Source: Oscillospiraceae bacterium | GTDB taxonomy: Bacteria > Bacillota > Clostridia > Oscillospirales > Oscillospiraceae | Direction of reading: 5' to 3' | Assembly: GCA_015068455.1 (NCBI GenBank) | Contig: SVKO01000001.1 | Coordinates: 345,170-409,169, forward strand | DNA: 64,000 nt | Shown here: positions 27,740 to 36,714 of the stretch, piece after piece | How positions within the stretch are numbered: the stretch's first letter is position 1 | How the letters are laid out: each line of letters starts with the position of its first letter | Notes under the pieces: generated by a model | The model's input: the letters and a program-made list of their open reading frames with translations, nothing else | What the model was told of the DNA's origin: nothing | The model's database searches: none | Made by a program: the position numbers and the translations under genes

Positions 27740-29575
27740 TTATTTCGCGCCGCACTCCACGCCCTCGAGGTCGTCGGAGTTGGTCAGCAGCACGGCCACG
27801 ACGTCGGAGTAGCCGGCGTCCTTGATCTTCTGGGAGTCGAACTCGATGAGCTTCTGGCCGGCCTTGACCTCCTGGCCGTCCTCGACGAAGCCGGCAAAGC
27901 CGTCGCCCTGCATGTTGACGGTGTTGACGCCCACGTGGATCAGCACCTCCATGCCGTCCTTCTCCAGGGTTACGGCGTGCTTGGTGTCGAAGATGGAGGT
28001 CACGACGCCGTCGAAGGGGGCCACCACGACGCCCTTTTCGGGCACGATGCCCACGCCGTCGCCCAGGATGCCGCCGGCGAAGGTCTCATCGGGGATCTCC
28101 TCCCGGGCGATGACCTTGCCGGGCACGGGCTGCAGGATCTCGCCCGCGCTGCAGCGGATGACGGAGACGGCGGGCGCCTCGACGGGCTCCTCTTTCTTGG
28201 CCTCGGGCTTGTCCTCCTTCCAGATGAAGAAGCACAGCACGAAGGCGAGGCCGCCGGCGATGAGCAGCTCGATGATGTACATGGGCAGGTTGTTGACCGC
28301 CAGCATGCCGGGGATGCCGGTGACGCCGTAGGTGGTGGCGCCGAACTTGGCCCAGGCTGCAAACAGGGCGCCGGCGGCGGCGCCGATCATGCCGCAGACA
28401 AAGGGCTTCATGAAGCGGAAGTTGATACCGAAGATGGCGGGCTCGGTGATGCCCAGGGAAGCGGACAGGGACGAGGGCAGGGCCACGGCCTTGGTCTTCT
28501 GGCTGCGCGCCTTGATCGCCACGGCAAGGCAGGCGCCGAACTGGGCGAAGTTGGCGGCGGAGGCGATGGGCATCCAGGTGTTCAGGCCGTCGCGGGCGAT
28601 CATGCCTGCCTCAATGACATTGTACATATGGTGCAGGCCCATGACCACGGTGAGCGGATACAGCGCGCCCATGATGGCGGAGCCCACGCCGTAGCCGACG
28701 GTGATGAGCTTCTGCGCGCCGGTGAGCACCCAGTTCTCCAGCACGGAGAAGACCGGCCCGATGATGGTGAAGGTGACGAAGGCGGTGACCAGGACGGTGA
28801 CCAGCGGGGTGACGAACAGGTCGATCATCTCGGGAACGACCTTATGCAGCCATTTTTCCAGCATGGACATCAGCCATACCGCCAATATGACCGGTATGAC
28901 GTGGCCCTGATAGCCCACCTGCTGCACCTTGAAGAAGAACAGCTGCCATGTGGGTATTTCGCCGGCGGCGTAATTGCCGACGGTCCAGGCGTTGATCAGG
29001 GCCGGATGGACCATCATCAGACCGATGACGGCGCCGAGGAACACGTTGCCGCCGAAGACGCGGGCCGTGGAGATGGCCACGAGGACGGGCAGCAGGGCGA
29101 AGGCGGTGTTGGCCACCAGGTCGAGGAAGCTGAACCAGTCGGTGTCGCCGAAGGCGGGCCAGAACTTGGGGATGGCTTCGACGAGGCCCATCATGAGGCC
29201 CGAGGCCACGATGGCGGGCAGGATGGGAACGAACACGTCGCCGGGGATCTTGAGCAGCTTCTTCCACCAGGGCATCTTGGAGGCCGCCGCCGCCTTGACG
29301 TCCGCCTTGGACGCCGCGGAGACGCCGGTGACGGAGAGGAATTCCTCATAGACCTTGTTGACGGTGCCGGTGCCGATGATGAGCTGGAGCTGGCCGTTCG
29401 ATTCGAACATGCCCTTGACGCCCTCGATGTCTTCCAGCGCCTTGGAGTTGACTTTGCTGTTGTCGGCAATGACCAGGCGCAGGCGTGTGGCGCAGTGGGC
29501 TGCGCTGATAATATTGGAGCCGCCGCCGATGTTGGCCGCGATCTCCTCAGCGCACTTGCGGTAGTTAAGTGCCAT
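27740..29575 (-). CDS. PTS transporter EIIBCA, beta-glucoside/sucrose family
   Basis: 611 residues with all three domains fused. IIB (about 1-90) has the phosphorylated Cys28 in AAHCATRLRLV. IIC (about 105-460) has ten or so hydrophobic segments and the ITEPAIFG motif. IIA (about 470-611) has the phosphorylated His547 in EVLIHVGVNTV. The family imports beta-glucosides, sucrose or trehalose with phosphorylation. Linkage to amylosucrase and fructokinase favours sucrose, but no GH32 sucrose-6-phosphate hydrolase is nearby, so specificity is open. No antiterminator gene or RNA antiterminator site is visible. Confidence 0.92.
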   Translation of the reverse strand: MALNYRKCAEEIAANIGGGSNIISAAHCATRLRLVIADNSKVNSKALEDIEGVKGMFESNGQLQLIIGTGTVNKVYEEFLSVTGVSAASKADVKAAAASKMPWWKKLLKIPGDVFVPILPAIVASGLMMGLVEAIPKFWPAFGDTDWFSFLDLVANTAFALLPVLVAISTARVFGGNVFLGAVIGLMMVHPALINAWTVGNYAAGEIPTWQLFFFKVQQVGYQGHVIPVILAVWLMSMLEKWLHKVVPEMIDLFVTPLVTVLVTAFVTFTIIGPVFSVLENWVLTGAQKLITVGYGVGSAIMGALYPLTVVMGLHHMYNVIEAGMIARDGLNTWMPIASAANFAQFGACLAVAIKARSQKTKAVALPSSLSASLGITEPAIFGINFRFMKPFVCGMIGAAAGALFAAWAKFGATTYGVTGIPGMLAVNNLPMYIIELLIAGGLAFVLCFFIWKEDKPEAKKEEPVEAPAVSVIRCSAGEILQPVPGKVIAREEIPDETFAGGILGDGVGIVPEKGVVVAPFDGVVTSIFDTKHAVTLEKDGMEVLIHVGVNTVNMQGDGFAGFVEDGQEVKAGQKLIEFDSQKIKDAGYSDVVAVLLTNSDDLEGVECGAK

Positions 29576-29634
29576 AAGCAGTTTCTCCTTTTCTTATTTC
29601 CTTATTTCCCCAAAAATGCACGAATGATATTGTT

Positions 29635-29663
29635 ATCATACACCAGATTTTGGCGCATGTAAA
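29635..29663 (-). promoter_or_regulatory. Promoter of the PTS-fructokinase operon
   Basis: Minus-strand TTTACA (29658-29663) and TATGAT (29635-29640) with 17-bp spacing, in the gap after the amylosucrase gene. The leader is about 53 nt. Confidence 0.7.
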
Positions 29664-29705
29664 CAAATAAATGAAAAAAAGATATTCAATCTTGGGAACG
29701 GTGCT

Positions 29706-31577
29706 TTAACGGCAGACAAAGCCGCCGGCGTCGAAGTCGTAGGCGAGCCAGAGAAAGCTGCCGGGCGCCAGGCGCACGCCCTGGGCGCTGCACAGCTTCC
29801 CGGTCAGCAGGTCGGTAAACAGCTCGCTCTGATCCGTCCAGACGGTCTCGGACTCCCTGCCGAAATTGAACAGGCCCAGCAGCTTCTCGCCCCGATGGTA
29901 CCTGCCCACGCCCAGCACCCGGTCCGAGCCCGTGTCCACAATCCAGGTGTCCGCCGCGCCGTCAAAGACCCGGTGGTGGTGGCGCAGGGCCTCCAGGCGC
30001 TCAACGGACAGGAAAACCGCGCCCTGGGGCGTGGCGGGATCGCGGCGGGCCTCCGCCTCGTCCCAGCGCATGGCGCCCCGGTGGAGCCAGCGGCTGTCGT
30101 CCCGCCGGAGGGGATCGCCGTGGTAGCCGTCGTCGTTTTCCCGGGCTGCCTCATCGCCGGAGTAGAGCACCGGGATGCCGCTGAGGGTGAACATGAAGGC
30201 GTGGAGCATGACGTCCAGCCGCAGCGCCCGGGCCATGGCGTCGGCGTCCCCCGCTTCCCGGGCGGCCTGGACGCCGCACAGGGAGGCGGTGGTGCCGCAC
30301 AGGCGGGCGTCGCCCAGGCGCGGATCGTCGTTGTAGAGCTCGCCCCGGGCGGGGGAGCCGGGATATTTGCCGGTGAAATAATCGTTGAGGAATTTTTTGT
30401 GGGGCACCTCATACATGCCGAACATGGCAAGGAAGGGATAGTCCAGGCCCCAGCCGATGTCGTCGTGGCAGCGCAGGTAGTTCAGGAAGGTATAATCCCG
30501 GGGCAGGGCGAAGACCTGGCCCAGCTGGTGGCGCAGCAGCCGCACGTCCGCCGTGGCCACGGTGTGCCATGTGGTGGCCATGGTGGTCACGTTGTAGAGC
30601 ATGTGGCACTCGGGCTTTTCCACCGTGCCGAAATAGGGCGCCACCTTCGACGGCTCCATCACCACCTCCCCCAGCAGCAGGGTGCCGGGGCAGACGATCT
30701 CCACCGCCATGCGCATGATGCGCACCAGGGAGTGGACCTGGGGCAGATTGCGGCAGCTGGTGCCCAGCTCCTTCCATATGTACGGCACGGCGTCGAGCCG
30801 GATGACGTCCACCCCCTGATTGCACAGGAAGAGCATGTTGTCCATCATGTCCGTCAGCACGGCGGGGTTGGCATAGTTCAGATCCCACTGGTAGGGATAG
30901 AAGGTGGTCATGACGACCTTTCCGGCTTCCTCGCACCAGGTGAAGCCCCCCGGCGCGGTGGTGGGAAAGACCTGGGGCACGGTTTTGTCGAATTCGTTGG
31001 GGATGTCCCAGCTGTCGTAGAAGAAATAGCGGGCCTGGCATTCCGGGTCGCCCGCCCGGGCGCGCACGGCCCAGGCGTGATCCTCGCTGGTGTGGTTCAT
31101 CACGAAGTCCAGGCAGAGGACGATCCCCCGGGCATGGCAGTCCTCCGCCAGGGCGGCCAGATCGGCCATGGTGCCCAGCTGCGGCTGGACCTTGCGGAAG
31201 TCCGCCACGGCGTAGCCGCCGTCGCTGCGGCCCTCGGGGCTCTCCAAAAGCGGCATGAGGTGCAGATAGTTGACGCCGGCCTCCTGAATGTAGTCCAGCC
31301 GTTCCTGCACGCCGCGCAGCGTCCCGGCGAAGCGGTCTGCATACATCAGCATCCCCACGAGGTGGTTGCCCCGGTACCAGTCGGGATCGGCCTCCCGCCG
31401 CCGGTCGGAGAGACGCAGGGCTTCGGCCCGCACGTCATAGGCCCGGCGGAGCATCTGCACAAAGCGGGTATAGGCGTCCATATCGCCGCGGTACAGCTCG
31501 CAAAACAGCCACCGGAGCTCCTGCTCGTGCCGCGCATAACGAAGGTCGAATTCCTGTTCGCGGTTGTTCTGTGCCAC
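29706..31577 (-). CDS. Amylosucrase-like GH13 enzyme
   Basis: 623 residues, close to Neisseria amylosucrase in length and order of motifs: YLHLMPLLESPEGRSDGGYAV is its hallmark loop, split here by one residue group, and WDLNYANP, LGTSCRNLPQVHSL and HDDIGWGL follow. The catalytic residues are Asp262 (VIRLDAVPYIWK) and Glu304 (LLGEVVM), with the third Asp in HDDIGW. Pocket residues Asp (RSDGGY) and Arg (DDSRWLHR) are kept. It should convert sucrose to fructose plus alpha-1,4-glucan, or hydrolyse sucrose. There is no signal peptide, so it acts in the cytoplasm. A GTG start at 31577 with GGGGGGA upstream is preferred to the ATG at 31592. Confidence 0.85.
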   Translation of the reverse strand: MAQNNREQEFDLRYARHEQELRWLFCELYRGDMDAYTRFVQMLRRAYDVRAEALRLSDRRREADPDWYRGNHLVGMLMYADRFAGTLRGVQERLDYIQEAGVNYLHLMPLLESPEGRSDGGYAVADFRKVQPQLGTMADLAALAEDCHARGIVLCLDFVMNHTSEDHAWAVRARAGDPECQARYFFYDSWDIPNEFDKTVPQVFPTTAPGGFTWCEEAGKVVMTTFYPYQWDLNYANPAVLTDMMDNMLFLCNQGVDVIRLDAVPYIWKELGTSCRNLPQVHSLVRIMRMAVEIVCPGTLLLGEVVMEPSKVAPYFGTVEKPECHMLYNVTTMATTWHTVATADVRLLRHQLGQVFALPRDYTFLNYLRCHDDIGWGLDYPFLAMFGMYEVPHKKFLNDYFTGKYPGSPARGELYNDDPRLGDARLCGTTASLCGVQAAREAGDADAMARALRLDVMLHAFMFTLSGIPVLYSGDEAARENDDGYHGDPLRRDDSRWLHRGAMRWDEAEARRDPATPQGAVFLSVERLEALRHHHRVFDGAADTWIVDTGSDRVLGVGRYHRGEKLLGLFNFGRESETVWTDQSELFTDLLTGKLCSAQGVRLAPGSFLWLAYDFDAGGFVCR

Positions 31578-31610
31578 GCAGCATCCCCCCATTCGTTTTT
31601 TACATTATTA

Positions 31611-31638
31611 ATTATAATCAACGGGGAGAAAAAAGCAA
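31611..31638 (-). promoter_or_regulatory. Promoter of the amylosucrase gene
   Basis: Minus-strand TTGCTT (31633-31638) and a perfect TATAAT (31611-31616), 16-bp spacing. Confidence 0.65.
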
Positions 31639-31759
31639 GACTTTTGTTGAAAACCTACAATAATTTGCAGGGGAATATGCAAAAGCCCGTTTATTATCGC
31701 AATGAGGAAGCGTTCCGGCGGCGCCTTTGAATCTTCGTCTGCGGCGGCGAACGGAAAAA

Positions 31760-31793
31760 CCCCCGGAACGGGCGTCCGTTCCGGGGGCTTTTT
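31760..31793 (-). terminator. Terminator of the aconitase-IDH-ABC operon
   Basis: A 12-bp stem with CCCCCGGAACGG (31760-31771 with 31776-31787), flanked by T runs on both strands, so it could stop transcripts from either side. Confidence 0.88.
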
Positions 31794-31803
31794 GATTATT
31801 TGA

Positions 31804-33726
31804 TTATTCCATTTCAAAGGCGCCGGTGTACAGGCCGTAATACACGCCCTTCTGCCGCAGCAGATCGTCGTGGTCGCCGCGCTCGATGATCCGGCCGTGG
31901 TCCAGCACCATGATGGCGTTGGAGTTGCGCACGGTGGACAGGCGGTGGGCGATGACGAACACCGTCCGGCCCTCCATGAGGGCGTCCATGCCCTGCTGCA
32001 CCAGCAGCTCCGTGCGGGTGTCGATGGAGGAGGTGGCCTCGTCCAGGATCATCACCGGCGGGTCCGCCACCGCCGCCCGGGCGATGGAGATGAGCTGCCG
32101 CTGCCCCTGGGAGAGGCTCGCGCCGTTGCCGGTGAGCACGGTGGCGTAGCCCTCGGGCAGGCGGGTGATGAAGTCGTGGGCGTTGGCCAGCTTCGCCGCG
32201 CGGATGCAGTCGTCATCCGTGGCGTCCAGCCGGCCGTAGCGGATGTTGTCCATCACCGTGCCGGTGAACAGGTTCACGTCCTGCAGCACGATGCCCAGGG
32301 AGTGGCGCAGGCTGGCCTTGGCGATGCGGCGCACGTCGATGCCGTCGTAGGTGATGGCGCCGTCGGAGATGTCATAGAACCGGTTGATGAGGTTCGTGAT
32401 GGTGGTCTTGCCCGCGCCGGTGGCGCCGACGAAGGCCAGCTTCTGGCCGGGCTTGGCATACAGGGTGATGTCGTGCAGCACCGGCTTTTCCGGCACATAG
32501 GCGAAGTCCACGTCCTTGAACCGGACGTCGCCGCGCAGGGGCACATAGGAGACCCTGCCGTCCGCATCCGGGACCTTCCAGGCCCACTGGCCGGTGTGCT
32601 CCGGACATTCCGCGATCCCGTCCGCCGTCTCATGGCAGTTGACCAGGGTGACGTCGCCCTCGTCGGTCTCCGGCTCCTGATCCAGCAGGTCCAGGATGCG
32701 CTCGGCGCCCGCCATGGCCATGGCCACGGAGTTGATCTGCTGGGACACCTGGTTGACGTTGGCGGTGAACTGCTTGACCATGTTCAGGTAGGACGTGACC
32801 ACGGGGATCGTCAGCGCCGCGGCCAGGGAGCCGGTGGTGATCAGGTTCTGGACGGACAGATTGGGGATCTTTCCCCGGGAGGTGATGAGCGCGCCGCCGG
32901 CGAAGGCCATGAGCACGTAGAGGATGTTGCCGATGTTCATGATGATCGGCCCGAAGATGTTGCCGAAGCGGTTGGCGCGCTCCACGTCCTGCTGGAGGCT
33001 GTCGTTGAGGCGGTCGAAATCCGCCTCGGTGGCCTGCTCGTGGCAGAAGACCTTGACGACCTTCTGGCCCTGGATCAGCTCCTCCACGAAGCCCTCCACT
33101 GCGCCCAGGGAGCGCTGCTGCTGGATGAAGCTGCTGGCGGAGCGGCCGCCCACGGTGCGGGTGACGTGGATCATGGCCACCACGCCCAGAAGCACCACCA
33201 GCATCAGGGGGATGCTGAAGTAGGCCATGGCGCACAGGAGGAATACCACCGTCAGCGCCGAGAGCACCAGATGCGGCAGGGTCTGGGAGACCAGCTGGCG
33301 CAGGGTGTCCACGTCGTTGGTGTAGTAGCTCATGATGTCGCCGTGGTTATGGGTATCGAAATAGCGCAGGGGCAGCTCCTGCATCCGGTCGAACATGCGG
33401 GTGCGCAGGGTGTGCAGAAATCCCTGGGTGACCCGGGCCATGATCTGCGCCTGGGCGGCGTTGGCGGCGATGCCCAGCAGATACAGGCACAAAACGGGGA
33501 TCAGGAGCCGGACAAAGGACGGATAGACCGCCGCCCAGCCCTCGTCCAGGCCGCGCAGGATGATGGCGGAGATCCGCTCGGTGAATACCGGCGGAACGAT
33601 GCCCACCAGGGCGCTGATCAAGGTGCACAGGGCGACGAGGCTGAGCTGGACCGGGAAGGTCCTGAACAGCACGCCCACCACACGGCCCAGGGAGCGCAGG
33701 TGGATCTCGGGACGCTTAGGCTTCAT
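31804..33726 (-). CDS. ABC exporter half-transporter, catalytically complete subunit
   Basis: 640 residues: transmembrane domain (about 1-320) with six helices, then the nucleotide-binding domain with Walker A FVGATGAGKTTITNL, signature SLSQGQRQL and Walker B VMILDEATSS, keeping the catalytic Glu. An insertion (about 370-410) precedes the ATPase core, as in the larger subunit of BmrCD-like pairs. The ATG at 33726 overlaps the partner gene by 11 bp. The cargo is unknown; such pairs export drugs, lipids or peptides. Confidence 0.92.
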   Translation of the reverse strand: MKPKRPEIHLRSLGRVVGVLFRTFPVQLSLVALCTLISALVGIVPPVFTERISAIILRGLDEGWAAVYPSFVRLLIPVLCLYLLGIAANAAQAQIMARVTQGFLHTLRTRMFDRMQELPLRYFDTHNHGDIMSYYTNDVDTLRQLVSQTLPHLVLSALTVVFLLCAMAYFSIPLMLVVLLGVVAMIHVTRTVGGRSASSFIQQQRSLGAVEGFVEELIQGQKVVKVFCHEQATEADFDRLNDSLQQDVERANRFGNIFGPIIMNIGNILYVLMAFAGGALITSRGKIPNLSVQNLITTGSLAAALTIPVVTSYLNMVKQFTANVNQVSQQINSVAMAMAGAERILDLLDQEPETDEGDVTLVNCHETADGIAECPEHTGQWAWKVPDADGRVSYVPLRGDVRFKDVDFAYVPEKPVLHDITLYAKPGQKLAFVGATGAGKTTITNLINRFYDISDGAITYDGIDVRRIAKASLRHSLGIVLQDVNLFTGTVMDNIRYGRLDATDDDCIRAAKLANAHDFITRLPEGYATVLTGNGASLSQGQRQLISIARAAVADPPVMILDEATSSIDTRTELLVQQGMDALMEGRTVFVIAHRLSTVRNSNAIMVLDHGRIIERGDHDDLLRQKGVYYGLYTGAFEME

Positions 33727-35470
33727 CCGGATCACCTGCTTTCTGCTGGGTCTCGGCGACCTCGCGGTAGATTTCGCAGCGGGCCATGAGCTCGTCATGG
33801 GTGCCGCAGTCGTTGACGCGGCCGTTGTCGAGCACCACGATCATGTCCGCGTCCTGCACGGAGCTGATGCGCTGGGCGATGATGATTTTTGTCGTATTCG
33901 GGAGGGTTTCCCGCAGGCTTGCGCGCAGCAGCGCGTCGGTGCGGGTGTCCACGGCGGAGGTGGAGTCGTCCAGGATCAGGATCTTCGGATCCTTCAGAAG
34001 GGCCCGGGCGATGCAAAGCCGCTGGCGCTGACCGCCGGAGACGTTGGCGCCGCCCTGCTCGATGTGGGTCTCATATCCGACGGGGAAGGTTTTGATGAAT
34101 TCCTCCGCCTGGGCCAGGCGGCAGACCCGCTCCAGCTCTTCCTGGGTGGCGTCGGCCTTGCCCCAGCGCAGGTTTTCCGCGATGGTGCCGGAGAACAGCA
34201 CGTTCTTCTGCAGCACCATGGCCACCTGGTTGCGCAGGGTCTCCAGATCATAGCGGCGCACGTCGATCCCGCCCACGCGCACGGCGCCGGCGGTCACGTC
34301 ATAGAGGCGGCAGATGAGCTGGGTCAGGGAGGTCTTGCCCGCGCCGGTGCCGCCGATGATGCCCACCGTGGCCCCCGAGGGGATGTGCAGGTCGATGTCC
34401 TCCAGGGCGAGGTTCCGGGCGTCGGCGCCGTACTTGAAGCTGACGCGGTCGAAGTCGACCGAGCCGTCGGGCACGGCCGTCACCGCGTCGGCGGGGCTGA
34501 CGAGGTCGCTTTTCTCGTCCAGCACCTCCGTGATCCGGCGGGCGGCCTCCATGGACAGGGTGATCATGATGAAGATCATCGAGAGCATCATCAGCGACAT
34601 GAGGATCTGGATGGAGTAGGTCAGAAGGCTGACCATATTGCCCAGGGCCAGCTTGACGCCGCCGGAGCGGATGATGGCCTTGGCGCCGAACCAGGCGATC
34701 AGCATATTGCAGGTGTAGATGGCGCCCTGCATCAGAGGCGCGTTGAGGGCCACGATCTTCTCGGCGTCGGTGAACTCCTTGCGCAATTGGTCGGAGGCGG
34801 CGCCGAAGCGCGCCTGCTCATAGTCCTCGCGCACAAAGCTCTTGACCACGCGGATGCCCTTGATGTTCTCCTGCACGGAGGCGTTCAGATTGTCATACTT
34901 GCGGAACACCCGGCGGAACATGGGCGAGACCCGGCGGAAGATCATGAGAAAAGCGGCGGCCAGGACCGGAATGATGCCGGCGAACACGAAGGCCAGCGAG
35001 CCGCCCGAGACGTAGGCCATGGCGAAGGCGAATACCAGCATCAGCGGCGCGCGCACCGCCACGCGGATGATCATCATAAACGCCATCTGCACATTGGTCA
35101 CGTCGGTGGTGAGGCGGGTGACCAGGGAGGCGGTGGAGAACCAGTCGATGTTGGAGAAGGAGAACGCCTGCACCCGGTAGAACAGGTCCCGGCGCAGATT
35201 CCGGGCGAAGCCCGCCGAAGCCGTGGCGCTGGCACGGCCGGCCAGCACGCCGCAGGTCAGGGAGGCCATGGCCATCACCACCAGCAGCAGGCCGTAGCGG
35301 AGGATGACGTCCATGCCGCAGCCGGCGGTGATCTGGTTGATGAGCTTCGCCGTCACCAGGGGGATGATGCACTCAAAGACCACCTCCAGGGCGATGAAGA
35401 ACGGCGAAGCGATGGCATATTTTTTATACTCTCGGATACAGGAGAGCAGATGTCGGAGCATGAATGACAT
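33716..35470 (-). CDS. ABC exporter half-transporter, degenerate ATPase subunit
   Basis: 584 residues with an N-terminal six-helix exporter domain and a C-terminal ATPase. Walker A IIGGTGAGKTSLTQL and signature NVSGGQRQRL are intact, but Walker B reads ILILDDSTSA, with Asp replacing the catalytic Glu. This marks the non-hydrolysing site of heterodimeric exporters such as BmrCD, LmrCD and TmrAB, and shows that it pairs with the overlapping downstream gene. The start lies 37 bp after icd in the same direction. Confidence 0.92.
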   Translation of the reverse strand: MSFMLRHLLSCIREYKKYAIASPFFIALEVVFECIIPLVTAKLINQITAGCGMDVILRYGLLLVVMAMASLTCGVLAGRASATASAGFARNLRRDLFYRVQAFSFSNIDWFSTASLVTRLTTDVTNVQMAFMMIIRVAVRAPLMLVFAFAMAYVSGGSLAFVFAGIIPVLAAAFLMIFRRVSPMFRRVFRKYDNLNASVQENIKGIRVVKSFVREDYEQARFGAASDQLRKEFTDAEKIVALNAPLMQGAIYTCNMLIAWFGAKAIIRSGGVKLALGNMVSLLTYSIQILMSLMMLSMIFIMITLSMEAARRITEVLDEKSDLVSPADAVTAVPDGSVDFDRVSFKYGADARNLALEDIDLHIPSGATVGIIGGTGAGKTSLTQLICRLYDVTAGAVRVGGIDVRRYDLETLRNQVAMVLQKNVLFSGTIAENLRWGKADATQEELERVCRLAQAEEFIKTFPVGYETHIEQGGANVSGGQRQRLCIARALLKDPKILILDDSTSAVDTRTDALLRASLRETLPNTTKIIIAQRISSVQDADMIVVLDNGRVNDCGTHDELMARCEIYREVAETQQKAGDPDEA

Positions 35471-35507
35471 CCTTTCTGATAAATCAGATTTTTAGAAGGG
35501 AGAGAAT

Positions 35508-36713
35508 TCACGCCTCCAGACGGGCGCGGATCTCGGCCAGGAATTCCCGGGTGTTGACGGCGCGGACCTTGGCCGGGTCGTCCACCAGGCCCACCAGATC
35601 CTTGGTCATGATCCCGGCGTTCAGGGTGTCCAGGCAGGCGGCCTCCAGGCGGTCGGCGAAGGCGCTCAGATCGGCCAGGCCGTCGAGCTCGCCGCGCTTT
35701 TTGAGGGCGCCGGTCCAGGCAAAGATGGTGGCCATGGGGTTGGTGGAGGTCTCCTCGCCCTGGAGATAGCGGTAGTAGTGGCGGGTGACGGTGCCGTGGG
35801 CGGCCTCGTATTCGGTGGTGCCGTCGGGGGCCACCAGCACGGAGGTCATCATGGCCAGGGAGCCGAAGGCGGTGGAGACCATATCGCTCATCACGTCGCC
35901 GTCGTAGTTTTTGCAGGCCCAGATGAAGCCGCCCCGGGAGCGGATCACGCGGGCCACGGCGTCGTCGATCAGGGTGTAGAAATAGGTGATGCCCAATTCC
36001 TCGAATTTTGCGCGGTAGGCCTCATACTCTTCCTCGAACACCTTTTTGAACTCGCCGTCGTAGATCTTGGCGATGGTGTCCTTGGTGGAGAACCAGAGGT
36101 CCTGCTTCGTGTCGATGGCGAACTGGAAGCAGGCCCGGGCGAAGGAGCGGATGCTCTTGCGCAGGTTGTGGGCGCCCTGCCATACGGCGGGACCGTCCAC
36201 CTTCTGCACGCAGATGGTCTTCTCCTGCCCGCTCTCGCCGCGGAAGGTCAGGGTGCATTCGCCGGGCTCCTCGGTCACCATGTCCACGGCCTTGTACACG
36301 TCGCCGTAGGCGTGACGGGCGATGGTGATGGGCTTTTGCCAGTTGCGCACCACGGGCCGGATCGCGTCGATCAGGATGGGGGCGCGGAAGACGGTGCCGT
36401 CCAGGATGGAGCGGATGGTGCCGTTGGGACTTTTCCACATCTCGGTGAGCTGGGGATATTCCTCCATGCGCTGGCGGTTGGGGGTGATGGTGGCGCACTT
36501 GACGGCCACGCCGTATTTCTTGGTGGCCAGGGCCGCGTCCACGGTCACCTGGTCCTTTGTCTCGTTGCGGTGCAGCAGGCCCAGGTCATAGTACTCGGTT
36601 TTCAGATCCACAAAGGGGAGGATCAGCTCGTCCTTGATCATTTTCCAGAGGATGCGGGTCATTTCGTCGCCGTCCATTTCGACGACGGGGGTGATCATTT
36701 TGATTTTTTCCAT
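35508..36713 (-). CDS. icd: NADP-dependent isocitrate dehydrogenase (eukaryote-like type)
   Basis: 401 residues. Oxidative decarboxylation of isocitrate to 2-oxoglutarate. The type II form is shown by MITPVVEMDGDEMTRILWKMIKD at the N-terminus (split between two conserved parts), ATITPNRQRMEEY, and the substrate/metal loops FIWACKNYDGDVMSDM and EAAHGTVTRHY. It starts 1 bp after the aconitase-like gene, so citrate would be carried to 2-oxoglutarate for glutamate synthesis by one operon. Confidence 0.95.
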   Translation of the reverse strand: MEKIKMITPVVEMDGDEMTRILWKMIKDELILPFVDLKTEYYDLGLLHRNETKDQVTVDAALATKKYGVAVKCATITPNRQRMEEYPQLTEMWKSPNGTIRSILDGTVFRAPILIDAIRPVVRNWQKPITIARHAYGDVYKAVDMVTEEPGECTLTFRGESGQEKTICVQKVDGPAVWQGAHNLRKSIRSFARACFQFAIDTKQDLWFSTKDTIAKIYDGEFKKVFEEEYEAYRAKFEELGITYFYTLIDDAVARVIRSRGGFIWACKNYDGDVMSDMVSTAFGSLAMMTSVLVAPDGTTEYEAAHGTVTRHYYRYLQGEETSTNPMATIFAWTGALKKRGELDGLADLSAFADRLEAACLDTLNAGIMTKDLVGLVDDPAKVRAVNTREFLAEIRARLEA

Positions 36714-36714
36714 G

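Noticed and set aside
29576-29634. LicT/SacT-type antiterminator site ahead of EIIBCA
   Set aside because: The leader is only about 53 nt and has no terminator or matching conserved RNA stem.
31639-31759. Small coding region between the amylosucrase promoter and the ABC exporter terminator
   Set aside because: Open frames there span the terminator and lack ribosome sites.
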